From positions 434,001 through 498,000 of the forward strand of contig MBPM02000026.1 of assembly GCA_001695595.3 (NCBI GenBank): 64,000 nucleotides of DNA, read 5' to 3'. The notes under the pieces were generated by a model that was given only the letters and a program-made list of their open reading frames with translations, was not told where the DNA came from and ran no database searches. Below are positions 33,301 through 44,291 of this stretch, in pieces (position 1 is the first letter of the stretch; each line of letters begins with the position of its first letter). Origin of the DNA: Plasmopara viticola. Lineage: Eukaryota; Oomycota; Peronosporomycetes; Peronosporales; Peronosporaceae. The position numbers were made by a program, and so were the translations under genes.

Positions 33301-36300
33301 CCGATAGCTTTCGGCAGCCAAATACATCATTGACGGCTCATAGAGTGTCAGGTACCGGCGGTTTTTCATAACGAAGCCGACGTGTGGGCCGAGAATTTAG
33401 CTTTTGGTAGATCGCATTGAAACTTTACATATATATCAGTATATTTTGCACGTGGAGCTAACAATCAAAAACTAAGAGAATCAGGTATTTTGGGTTTACC
33501 TGATCGTTTAACAAAAAAGTTGTTGGTTAAGAATTCCTCACATCTCAGTCGTTAGATAGTCAGGAGTATGTTATGCCTCATATCTTAGCCGTTGACATTC
33601 GGAGATGATCATTTTGACTTTAAACAAAGCATGACATCTAGTTCCTCACAAGGGTAAGGCTACAAACGCTATTAAGATTTAACTTGATCACATCTGACAC
33701 AATGCTTGCGTTGAGGAATCAAACTAGTGAGATTGATTGGCATCAGGTTTGTGTATATGACAAATTTGTTCGCCTTGAAGGCTCTAAATTGATAAACCAA
33801 CGGATCATTTGGCCTGAGTGCAAGCACATTGAGCTTGTCTAATTTGCACTTGACAAAAAAATTATCCCACAAAAAAACAAACGTTTAGCTTGGTGTTATG
33901 GCAAGTGACGGAAATGTGTTGTTGTCCGAAGCCGGTATAAATGCTTAGCATGTGAATAAAGACTGGTTTGTGAGAAAACGCTAATTACGTTGCTGTTTCC
34001 ACAACGCAAGCTAAGATTTATCATTTTTCACATTTTCTTTTATCTTTCATTTTCGCTCAAATTTGTTACCTTCTCTCTCGGAAGCAGTTCAAAATTTGTA
34101 CTGACGCACAGGAGCATTTTGCGTACATATATCACCAAGAACCATACTAACTACAAGCTGAGACGCTCGCCACATTGGTAGCCCTACGTATTTATCGCAT
34201 TTGACAACGAAGAAAAGTGTGAGATCGGATACTCGCATTCATTTTTTTATTGTGGGTTGCGAGCACTTGCAGCATCTATTGTGAACTATTACTCATGCGC
34301 TCGTGATTTAACTTTGAAAATAACATATGCTGATGGCCAATTATGCTAGCCCGTAGTCATAATTTGTACTAAGAAATGTATCGTATCTATTCAATTAGAC
34401 AAACAGTGCATAGAAACGCCACTGCACTTACCATTTTGCATAACAAAACGCACGGAGGAATGTATACTCTCGGTGTCAGAATGACGTATGTTAATACTAT
34501 CTACTGATATATGTGGCGGCAGACTCTCAGATCAAGGAATCAAGAAGCTTATGCGTCCAGACGTCTCATAGTCATTGGAAGGAAAAAGACCTTATTAATT
34601 GAAAGTCATCCAGAATATGCAAGAATCCAGATGAAGTGCTGAAATCCTTTCTAAAACACAGAAACTTTAAGCTACGTAGCGATTCTACAGAGGATAATTA
34701 GAAGAATGACAGGCCTTGAAGTAATAGCAGTAGATGGCTGAGAGCCACCACTTAGACTAGAGCAAGACAAGAATCAGTAAGATCTCTTCATTTAGTCTTA
34801 CTTTTAATTTGACTTTAACCAACAGCAACTTCATCGTTGTGACTTTACTTTGCTCGTTGCCCAAGTAACAGCCGGCAACCTGCGCCCTAAGAAGTTTCCT
34901 CTGCGATTGCGTTTCATAATGGCAGCCGTTGTATCAAGTATAAGAGTTAAAGACAAGAGTGCTCATGGCTACATGGTGAAAAGCGAGTAATCTTGTCGTT
35001 ATTTTTGCAAATCACATCGTAAGAAGAACTGGCTAACAACGGGTTGCCTTTTCAGCACGAGCGTAACATTAAGTGATTGGTAAGTGTGAATGACGCTTGT
35101 GTCGTACAAATACAGAGAGGACATTCAGTTGGTCTGCGGTTTTTTGTTATTGCCTCTTGCTTAATCACTGCTCCGCTGCTACTTACGCGAGGTTTGACTT
35201 CTATATAATCCTCCTTTCGGCTTTACTTGATCAACACTCGTTGCTATAAAATTGATTCATTTGGCCTCGACGTATGGTTAAAACAAAGAGTCATGAGCTG
35301 AGAAAGCAATTTTAAATCACCACTAAATTCGTAACAGACCGTACCTAGGAGCTCGACGAGCTTCGATAGGGCTTGAGGCCAACGACAGCGAAGCAGCTAG
35401 CTTCAGTTCAGTTCATCCAAAACAAAATACCAGGCGGTGAGGACTCAAATATCAGAATCTTGGTTCACAACATATTTGAAAGCCTAATCCACCGTATTTA
35501 GCCAGTTCAAGAACTTTTTAATAGCTAATTTGACCCTTTTTATAGAAAGCGCAGAGACTTTCTAGTAAACACGAGCGCCGACTCCGCAAGGTGCGGCGAG
35601 TGCCAAGGGCGATGTAGGCTAAATCGTATGGAATAACTTGAATGCTTCTACAGTGGCAGGGCAGATCATATTGTTCATGTAGCAACGACAGCAATCTCGA
35701 GACAAGATGCAAGACCAAATTCAACAGACTAGACCAGTTCTTCTAGCTTCTTGCCACATTATGAGGCAAAAAGAGGATAAAAGGGTTTCGTAAATAGGAA
35801 AGATTAGGCAAAAATATTGAGCTATGGATCTTCGCACCAGAGCAACAATACGCCGTAATGCACTACTTGATGATAGCAAAAATTGTCATGCTTTTTGACG
35901 CTTATCTTGAGTAAGTAATCTAGGCAAGTCCATGCTGAAACAATACTGTGGCTTTATAGTTGACTTATAGCGTATTAATTCGGTCAAGACATGAGCACTA
36001 CAAATTGCGCACACGCTTCGGGCATAAGACGTTTAAGTATGCTCTTCAAATTCGGATGTTATACTCGAAACGAAAAAAGTATCTTTAAGTACGTCTTTGA
36101 TTTACAGGACTTGGTATCCTTATGTGAGGTGGGGATTAGTGAAGTAGAAAAACGATCCGGGAAGAGTTCAAGAAGAACATCAAGGCGGAGGTTTCGAGTA
36201 CTCTTTACGAGTCCATCAATATTGCCTCCGACGGCAAGCTTGCCCATTACTTGGGTGAATACATTCGTAAATCAGAAAGTCGCTTTGGACAGTTCCAATG

Positions 36301-37200
36301 TAATCTGGACATTGCGCAAACAATGCTCCGAATCAAAATGTCTTGAAAGTACAAGAACAAGCGCAAATGCAACGAGTGGACTTAATAAGTTTCATAAAGC
36401 AGTTGCTGTCACATATCTTTACAACGTGCTCCGAAGCGCAAAGAAGAGAATTTAATGTGCTCTATACGCTGTCTTTGGAACCAAAGCTCAAAACTTTAAC
36501 TTCGTTGGTCAAAAGAGATTTGTCATCGCCTTCACCGGTAACAAATGCACTTTTAATGGTGCACTCAAGGACTTGATAAAGCAGCTTGCTCGAAGTGATA
36601 AAGATGAGATGATGCAAGTCAACCACATTGTCCATTATCTCCGGCAAATCGTGCACTTGGAGCTGCTGTAGTTTCCTTTAAGCATCAAGAGCATTTTGGG
36701 TCATTGCTATGCTTTAAAGCAAGGTTCTTGACACCGGCATAATGTGACTTTATGAGCAAAATCCAGACATCGATTGGAGTACAGGACACATGGCAACACA
36801 AAACACCTCGAAGCATTTCGAATCAACTTGCCGGAACAACGTCCAGCCATTTGGACTCCTGGACAACGCAGGAACCGCCTGGATTAAAGCTGCAAGCGTT
36901 CCAACTGTCAGCAGTAACGTCACCATGGGCGTCAAGTAGTGTCGCTGCGAATATCTCTCTGCAGCTCCAGAAAAGAGTTGTCACGACAAGAACATCAAAG
37001 ACGTCCTCGTCATCAAACCGTAAAGATTTGAGCAGGCCAAGAGCTACGAGATTAAATTGGGAGTCATTTAAGAATAGGCTGGCGTCTGAAAATCGACACA
37101 AGTAATCGGACATATTTTTTTTCGTGCAGAGCAACATTTCCAGAACTGAAGAGAATTTGGCACGAACTTCCGCTTTAATTTTTGATTAAGTTTCAAACAA
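27377..37200. other. Long gene-poor AT-rich region
   Basis: About 9.8 kb without a supportable gene. Open frames rarely exceed 100 codons and are not conserved-looking. A cluster of overlapping frames at about 36.0-36.7 kb (for example VSSTLYESINIASDGKLAHY around 36190) may be remains of a DNA transposon or unknown gene, but I could not assign it. Confidence 0.5.
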
Positions 37201-37254
37201 AGGTGCCAGCGTCACGAACGGCACGAGCCATTTCAAATATGGATCAAAGAGATG

Positions 37255-38340
37255 CTCTATGCGTGCATTATTAGACCAAGTACGTCTTCCTTTTTACGGG
37301 GTCAAGAGACCTGAAAGCTGGCGCATTGTGCACGGCTATCGTCAAACAAAATTAGCTGCGATCTTGGCTGTGATATTGATGTTGCGTAAAAAGACACCTT
37401 TGACGTAATGGCCAGATGTCATTGGCTTCCATGCACAAACCAACGTTAGGAACACTGTAAGCATAAAGTGCGTGATTCAAATATTCCATTTATTGCTTTT
37501 TTGAACCACATATAGTCCTTTGATTATCAAGTCACTCTAATGGGACTCAGCGGAAGACCGACAGTGTTTAAGCGGCCTATGGAGCAAGTCTCTCGAAGTA
37601 TAGGGATGCGGTGAGGTTTTACATCAACGACTTCTACGCACTTGCTTATAGTAAAGATGTCGTAAACTACTCTGCGGCTTTAGATGTGCGCTAAAACGGC
37701 ATGAAGAGCAGAACAAGCCTTGCAACTACCAGCTCTGCCGACAATGTCAAACGAATAGCCGTTCAAATGGCCTCGATAAGTTTCGCAGGATTGACCGTAG
37801 TCAAGTAAAAAGGTAAATTGACCCTCAGGTACTAGGATCTATGTCTCAAGGCTCTGCAAGGACTTTGCTTAAATTTCAGGGATAGTATAAAAAGTGAAAG
37901 TCATCGAGAAGCGATCAAGCTCTCGAATAATCAACTTTGCAGCTTTACCGAACTCAATGTCGCTTGATGTGTAATCCTGTTCTCAATCTTTTGGACCTTA
38001 TTAATTATTTGGTATACAAATGGGTGTCTTCAGGAAAGTCACGTTTCAAAAAGAGAAAGAGCTTGACCATTGTATTGCTATATCAGTTGGGAGATAAAGT
38101 CAGCCAAGCTAAACTACCCTATTTGTGAGCAAGAGCTACTTGCAATCATACATTCGTGTGTATCTTCTTAATAAACCATGTACGGTCTTAACGGGTCACC
38201 AGTATATCAAGAAGATCTTAATGCAAGAGACTTGCTTTCTGTGTAACGGACGCCATCGTTACGGCTCGTGAAACTATTTAAAGACCGCACAACAAGCTTA
38301 AAGCTTATTCAAAAGCTGCTCAGCGATAGCCATGAGCGAT
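37255..38340 (+). mobile_element. Decayed Ty3/gypsy pol relic (RT, RNase H)
   Basis: Fragments in pol order: LPFYGVKRPESWRIVHGYRQ (about 37284-37343; W-R-I-V-H-x-Y is the RT block typical of oomycete gypsy elements), then VRFYINDFYALAYSKD (about 37611-37660, probably the decayed Y-x-D-D strand), then NYPICEQELLAIIHSCVYLL (from 38112), which continues to LTGHQYIKKI. The last is the RNase H N-Y-P-x-x-x-x-E-L-L-A block with the T-D-H motif mutated to T-G-H. Stops interrupt all parts. Integrase and LTRs were not found. Confidence 0.75.
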
Positions 38341-39082
38341 CTTGAGAGCCGGGTTGTTGTTTCACTCTGCGTGGACGGGTTTATTGTTCACGTTAGGGAG
38401 CGAAAACTTAGTACTCGGTATTATAAGCCGTGCAGCTGACGTTAACACTTCATAAAACCTTTGAAATAACAATGAGTACGCCTTCGACTCTTGTAAGTTT
38501 TGGTAAGAAAGATCTCCTCCGTCTCTTGAGATACTGTGTTTAACCCTGACGACGGACGCGCAAGAATGCACTCTAAGTGATAGTTGTGCAAAAGGGTGAC
38601 GGGTGTCTTTACCGAGGGACATTAAGGGTACCGACGTCTAGTGAGTATAAAGCGGTAAGTGGCACACCGGCCTCGATCGTCATCGCCAAGACGGCCTAAG
38701 CTCCGATATTGTCCGGACTTTTCGAATCAGCTCTCAAGCCTAAAGCACACAGTCGCATCGCTTCAAGAACAAGGCGCTTCCCTTCTTTTATTCGCGCCTA
38801 TTGAGGCAGCGATAATGGCCACTCACGCATAGAATCGAATTATCACGACTGAGAATTGACCCTCCAGCCAATCACAGAGAAGAAATGCCAATCAATTTAA
38901 TTCATATAAACGTCAGTGCCTGCCCGTTAGCGAAAAGTGCCTGCCCGGTAACATTTCCCTATTTTTTATTATATTTCAATTTACATACATAAAAGATGGC
39001 GTGGAAAATTTTTCAATTGCACAATTTCGGCTAATCGCTATGCCTGCGTAGTATATTAGTCTGGTCTAAATTTTCATGTAAA
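38341..39082. other. Intergenic stretch, probable transposon tail
   Basis: No gene supported. It contains only an 86-codon minus frame without motifs. The part next to the gypsy relic may be further degraded pol. Confidence 0.4.
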
Positions 39083-40834
39083 TTATTTTTCAAAATGTCC
39101 ATCAAAGCCGACAAAGCCGGCCATGAGAAAGACATGAAAAAATGGCTTTTTTTCTATTCGAGAGCACCAGTTCCAAGCACTCGTAAGGCGACCGTCAATG
39201 CACGAGCCTGCATCGAAAAAGTTGTCTGCACCGCTGCCGTCAAAGCCGTGCTTAAAAAAGTCACACAGTATACGCTTTTGAAGGGGCTCCGCACCGCCGA
39301 AGTGGTCTTCAATGTATGCGCGCGTGTTAGGCTGCGCTGCAAGCGCTGGAATGTCATGCACCGTGTTGACAATAGGGCTTAATATACGCGAAATTTGCGT
39401 ATACTTGTCGATAAACATAAGTGCATTAGGCACATTGTGATCACCAAGATGCACCACCGAGGAACCGATCCAGCGAGGACGCAGCTTTTGGGTGTTATGT
39501 AAAATTGAGTGCACCAATTGAGACGTCTCAGGCGCGTGCTGCATACGATTGAGCCCTTGTCCAGTGTCACGAAGACGGTACATGCTGCCACCCAGCAGAT
39601 CCTCTTCTACGACCCACCAAAGACGCAGCATTGACGTTGTAATGTTCTTCCATAGCAGTAGAGATTGTAGCACGTATTCATATTGGCTTCTGTGGCTGTG
39701 ACTTAGCCGTGCACCGCTTTTACCGGCCCGAATTTCAAGACTAAGTCCTGACTCCGCCTTTTCCGGCTTGAAGAATTTCTCCAAAAAATCAATCATGCGC
39801 ACAATCGGGGACCGGTTCGAAGCTAAGTAGCTTTGACTATCGGAAATGGACGCAAGACACAGTCGAATCTCTTCTTCTGACAATGAAGCCGACGAGTAAT
39901 CACACACAAGTTCCTCGATCGCTTGTTTCTTGTCATGTGCAAAACGCTGTAGAGCTTCTAAATCTACCAAGAGATCAGTATTCACCGCAGCTACAGACGT
40001 TGCCACCTCACATCGCGTATCACGCAACAAATCCAAGGCAAGACGTTCCTCAAGCAGCGATGCCACCGTTTTTATAGGCTTCACACACGAAAAGCCCAAA
40101 TAATTTCGAATTTCCCGCAAATTAGCGTCCTGCAATAAGTGAATCATCTTGCCGTAATTGTTGCGCATCCGTTCGGGATTCATGATTTTATAGCGACGTC
40201 CAATTTCAAAGACCTGTCGAAAAAAGTCTTCGTTGTCTTTGAATCGTTTGCCCTGCACCAGCCGGCGTCCCTCGCGAAAGTTGGTGGCAATCATGAGGCC
40301 GGACAGAACGCCAAATGCTTCGTTAAGCTCATGGATTACGCGCTTGACGGGCGAGCGATAGGATAAAACGTCCACCTTGTCCGTGTACTCACTCACGTCA
40401 AGCGCTGCATCCAGCAAATTAAATAGAGCACGCTCTTCTTCATTTAAACGCAGCGGTATATACGATGCTTCCTTCATAAGTGCTGATGGAACCTTCTCGA
40501 TCTCACGTATCAACTCGTCGTCTTCGTTTTGGCTGTCACTCTCTACGCTCGACAAAGGATGCATGACAGGTGACAAAAAAGTTCGGACAACCTCAACAGG
40601 CTTTCCAACAGAATGTGCAGAAGCCTCTAAAGGCTCAAGAGACGGTGGAAGCGTGGCATTGACACTGGGCAAGGCGTCACTGCTAATACCTGAAATATCC
40701 AACTTGGTATGGCGTACACGCGATCCAGCGTGATGTTGGGCCTTATAGCACAATGGGCAATATACGTCTTCGCAGTCTTCGCAGCGCACGGCAGCCATCG
40801 TGTCCTCGCACTCGACGCACATGGTCAGCGCCAT
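39083..40834 (-). CDS. B-box zinc finger / DUF2009 (UPF0652) protein
   Basis: A single-exon 583-residue protein. The N-terminus is a B-box-type zinc-binding site with Cys at residues 6, 9, 18, 21, 26 and 29 and His at 34, 35 and 42. A variable linker (about 45-125) precedes the large eukaryotic DUF2009 domain from about residue 130 to the end. Its hallmark stretches are visible: NEAFGVLSGLMIATNFREGR, MNPERMRNNYGKMIHLLQDA, YLASNRSPIVRMIDFLEKFF, LRPRWIGSSVVHLGDHNVPN and YTQISRILSPI. The domain is widely conserved, but its molecular function is not established; the B-box suggests protein-protein contacts. The start is divergent from the PP2A-A gene with 255 bp between ATGs. Confidence 0.9.
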   Translation of the reverse strand: MALTMCVECEDTMAAVRCEDCEDVYCPLCYKAQHHAGSRVRHTKLDISGISSDALPSVNATLPPSLEPLEASAHSVGKPVEVVRTFLSPVMHPLSSVESDSQNEDDELIREIEKVPSALMKEASYIPLRLNEEERALFNLLDAALDVSEYTDKVDVLSYRSPVKRVIHELNEAFGVLSGLMIATNFREGRRLVQGKRFKDNEDFFRQVFEIGRRYKIMNPERMRNNYGKMIHLLQDANLREIRNYLGFSCVKPIKTVASLLEERLALDLLRDTRCEVATSVAAVNTDLLVDLEALQRFAHDKKQAIEELVCDYSSASLSEEEIRLCLASISDSQSYLASNRSPIVRMIDFLEKFFKPEKAESGLSLEIRAGKSGARLSHSHRSQYEYVLQSLLLWKNITTSMLRLWWVVEEDLLGGSMYRLRDTGQGLNRMQHAPETSQLVHSILHNTQKLRPRWIGSSVVHLGDHNVPNALMFIDKYTQISRILSPIVNTVHDIPALAAQPNTRAYIEDHFGGAEPLQKRILCDFFKHGFDGSGADNFFDAGSCIDGRLTSAWNWCSRIEKKPFFHVFLMAGFVGFDGHFEK

Positions 40835-41089
40835 GTTGCTTTGGTTCTGTCGTTTTTTAGTACCTTCTTTTCGTACTTAAGAGCAACGAGAGGGGGTATA
40901 ATCTGTGATATTGAGAGCACCCGCCAGCGAGCGAGCAAGCGAGGCACAGCTAAAGCGCTTCAACAGAGCCTGCCAGGGGCCAATCTCTTACTTCTTTCTC
41001 CTGCACCTAGAAACAATGGGTGCGTCTAGTTTCTAGTGTGCAAATAAGTTGCTTATAGGAGTGCAACATCGATCATAAGACAATACTGA

Positions 41090-43174
41090 ATGCTACGTTT
41101 TACAGAGGACGAAGCGTACCCCATGACTCTGCTAACCGAGGAGCTTAAGAGTGACGAGGTGGAAAATCGTATCAAGGCCATGAGGCGTTTGCGTACCGTA
41201 GCGCAAGCGTTGGGTCCCGAACGTACGCGCTCGGACTTGTTGCCATTCCTTCGTGGTAAGTGCGTGTAGTGACAAGAACTGACACGGACTGGAACTCTGA
41301 CATTTGGAATAAGTAGAAGCTACTGTAGATGAGGATGAGGTGCTCGTGGCTCTGGCAGATGAGCTTGGTGGCTTTGTCGATCTCGTGGGCGGTGCCGAGT
41401 ACGCTGCCGCACTTGTGGAACCTCTTGAAGTTCTAGCGGGCGTGGAAGAGACTGTGGTGCGCGACCGCGCCGTTTTATCGTTTCAGAAAGTAGTAGCCGT
41501 CATACCAAATGTAGGCGACGTGATGGTGCCACTGGTCAAGCGTTTGGCCGAAGGAGACTGGTTCACGTCGCGCGTGTCCGTGTGCTCACTCTTTGCTTCC
41601 GTTTACGGGAAGGTGGAGGACAATGGACGGAAAAAAGAACTGCGCGAGTACGTTTTAGACTTACTTGAGCAAATGTGGATTAAGTTCAACAATTTCACGG
41701 TATGTGCTTGTTGCAATGTGCAGCCTTTACCAAATGATGTGCAACGACGACACGCCCATGGTACGTCGTGCCGCTGCGTCAAATATTGGTAAATTTGCTG
41801 GTGCTATGGAGAAGGAGCACATTTCGAACATGATTTTGCCGCTTTTTCGCGCGCTGACGACCGACGACCAAGACAGCGTACGCTTACTAGCCATTGAAAA
41901 CTCGGCTGAAATTGCCGAGTTGCTCTCGCAGGAAGAAAATCTGCAACAGGTGCTGCCAGTCGTGCGCTCGTCGGTTGAGGACCGTTCGTGGCGTGTCCGT
42001 TTTAGCATTGCTAGAGACTTTTTTCCGCTTTCGCGCGCAATGGGAACTCAGATTACCGAGTCGGAGCTGCTTGGCTGCTTCAGTAATCTCTTGCAGGTAC
42101 GAATAGCTACGGGTTGTAGGGTGCGAAGAGGAGTATGGGAATTTATGAGCTATATGACTTCTATTGCTTTTTAAAGGATGCTGAAGCCGAAGTGCGTGCT
42201 GCTGCTGCGAAAAATTTGTCGGGCTACATTTCCATAATAAAGTCCGAGCTGTTTTTGACCGAAATATTGCCGCTGCTGTCGGCTCTGTCACAAGATACGG
42301 CCCCTAACGTTCGAAGTATGTTGTTTTGTTCGAATGAAATGCAAAGTTTGTGTCATTAACGTTTTTGTATGTTGTAGCTGCTGTATCTATCGCGTGCATG
42401 GAACTTGCGCCTAAGCTAGGCGAGGCCACGTCCAAGTCGACGCTGGCCCCTCTTCTTTTGCTTTTCTTGCGCGATGAGGTTGTGGACGTGCGGCTTAACA
42501 TTTTGAAACGTATGGAACTTCTTGCACAGTGGATGACATCTTTTGAGTCAGTGCTCCTTCCAGCCATCGCCGACCTGGCGCGTGACTTGCAGTGGCGTGT
42601 GCGTGAAGCAGTCATCCTGTCAATTTCTGCTTTAGCGGGTAGTCTGGGTGGTCAGTACTTTCAAGATCATTTGCTGGAAATCTACGTTAGTGCCTTTACT
42701 GACATGGTGGGCGAGGTCCGTTTGAGTGCTACAAAAATTTTGCCGCATTTGCTTGAGTCGCTGGGCAGCGATTTTATTCTTCAATACGTCATGCCGCGCC
42801 TCAATCAGATCTTCGAAAAATCTGTGATTTACCAGGAACGCGTTAACGTCCTGCATGCGCTGAAGCAAATGGCTGTCGAGCAGGCGTCAAGTGACTTGTT
42901 GGCGGTCCTGATGACGCTCGCAATTCGCGGCGCCCACGACAAGATTCCAAACGTTAGATTTGTGGCCTCTATGACCTTAGAGCAGCTGTGTAAACTCGCC
43001 GACGCCTCTGTAGTCGCTGCTCAAGTCAGGTAGGTCGCCCAGCACTCTTTAGCACTTATGTTTTGATAACTGATTTGCTTCTGATACAGACCCTGTCTGA
43101 CAGAAATGGCAAACGATTCAGACATGGACGTCAAGTACTACTCGAGTATCGCACTGGATGCGGTTCAAGGCTAA
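41090..43174 (+). CDS. PP2A scaffold subunit A (PR65, HEAT repeats)
   Basis: Six exons: 41090-41255, 41317-41647, 41724-42096, 42177-42315, 42378-43029 and 43090-43174. All introns are GT-AG, 60-80 nt, and phases agree; the joined protein has 581 residues, close to the usual ~589. It is a solenoid of about fifteen HEAT repeats that holds the catalytic C and regulatory B subunits of protein phosphatase 2A. Family blocks are easy to see: ALGPERTRSDLLPFL, VEETVVRDRAVLSF, LVKRLAEGDWFTSRVSVCSL, then CNDDTPMVRRAAAS across intron 2, DDQDSVRLLAIE, EDRSWRVRFSIA, the DAEAEVRAAAA repeat, and the final DMDVKYYSSIALDAVQG. The intron-2 join gives ELRDLYQMMCNDDTP, as expected from the family. It probably shares a divergent promoter with the DUF2009 gene. 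Confidence 0.95.
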
Positions 43175-43483
43175 ACACTGTAGAAATGTGCGGGCTCTTT
43201 CGTTATGTTCGCAGAGGTAGTTGCATCTTTCCTTAATTTCTATCTCATTCGCCTCGTGGTGTTGCTTGAACCTTTTAAACAGCTATCAGGCAATTGAATT
43301 GTTCAGGTTCTCACCTGTAGCGTAAACATAGAGGGTGCTTTGCAACAACTGGCAATATGCAAATACCAAAGTAATGAATTGCACAGACATGACATGTAAC
43401 GAACGTGTCATTAGTTTCGAGAGGCTGTTGCGAAGACTTTGCCCAATGCCCGCTTCCATCTGCACTTTGTATAATATAGCACT

Positions 43484-44155
43484 CTATACCCGCGACAAAA
43501 CGATCGTCTCGACAAAGTATTGATGCCAGCGTGCATCATTCGTGATTTCGGGGTGAAAAGCTGTCACCAGAATATTATCCTTGCGCGCGGCTATGATGAC
43601 ATCCACGGGGTCAGAGCCGTCCGCGGGCTTAGCATTTACTACACGCGATAAAACCTCAATCTCTTCGCCTACTGAAATGATAGCAGGCGCACGAATGAAG
43701 ACTGCATTGTATGGCTTGGTATCGTAACCCGGTGGACCAGCCACGAGCATTTCAAAGCTATGCACCTGCGCGCCGAAAAAGTTACGCGAGACTTCAACAT
43801 CCAATCCGCCGATAAGCGTCTGGCCGCCCTCCTCCGCGTGTTTCGCCTGCTGGCTCAGCATGATCATGCCAGCGCACGTACCCCATATAGGACGACCGTC
43901 TGCGACCCATTTCTTAAGCGGATCCACAAGGCCCCATCGTACGGCTACCTTACCGATTGTGGTGCTCTCGCCTCCAGGCAACACAAGTGCGTCCACATTA
44001 CCTAGCTGCTCGGGTAAACGAATGGCAAAAGCTTCCACATCCACACGTTGACCTTTCGACGTTATGGAATTTAAACTTTGCAACATGGAAATGTGCTCCT
44101 CAAATGCGCCTTGCAGCGCCAGTACGCCTACCTTGAGCGTCTTGGTGGTTTCCAT
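43484..44155 (-). CDS. PdxT glutaminase subunit of PLP synthase
   Basis: A single-exon 223-residue class-I glutamine amidotransferase of the PdxT/SNO family. It releases ammonia from glutamine for the PdxS/SNZ partner, which builds pyridoxal 5'-phosphate from ribose 5-phosphate and glyceraldehyde 3-phosphate. The N-terminus reads LKVGVLALQGAFEEHISMLQ; LVLPGGESTTIGK is the oxyanion loop. The catalytic triad is C94 in IWGTCAGMI and H201 and E203 in TAFHPEI. SRNFFGAQVHSFE is the family-specific segment. No transit peptide is apparent, so it is probably cytosolic. The PdxS gene is not in this window. It is divergent from the WD40 gene with 136 bp between start codons, and convergent with PP2A-A. 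Confidence 0.95.
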   Translation of the reverse strand: METTKTLKVGVLALQGAFEEHISMLQSLNSITSKGQRVDVEAFAIRLPEQLGNVDALVLPGGESTTIGKVAVRWGLVDPLKKWVADGRPIWGTCAGMIMLSQQAKHAEEGGQTLIGGLDVEVSRNFFGAQVHSFEMLVAGPPGYDTKPYNAVFIRAPAIISVGEEIEVLSRVVNAKPADGSDPVDVIIAARKDNILVTAFHPEITNDARWHQYFVETIVLSRV

Positions 44156-44291
44156 GATAATTGGGTATAACTCATTTTTTGGAGCGCGACCTCTCTATAT
44201 CTAATATCACAAGAAACAGGTGAATTGTTCTACATGTACAAATATGTAATTAATCTACAAGAAATACCTTTTCCTTGCACATTCATTACCC
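44156..44291. promoter_or_regulatory. Short shared divergent promoter (PdxT / WD40)
   Basis: Only 136 bp separate the ATG of PdxT (minus) from the ATG of the WD40 gene (plus). On the plus strand CTCATTTTTT near 44173-44182 resembles the oomycete initiator. Both promoters and leaders must fit in this interval, or overlap the opposite gene. Confidence 0.45.

Noticed and set aside
33672..33872. 66-codon minus-strand ORF with a coding-like composition
   Set aside because: No homologous motif, no splice partners, and flanked by non-coding sequence.
35991..36656. Overlapping ORFs of up to 154 codons
   Set aside because: Possibly decayed DNA-transposon sequence, but no DDE, BED or hAT motif could be recognised, so no call is made.
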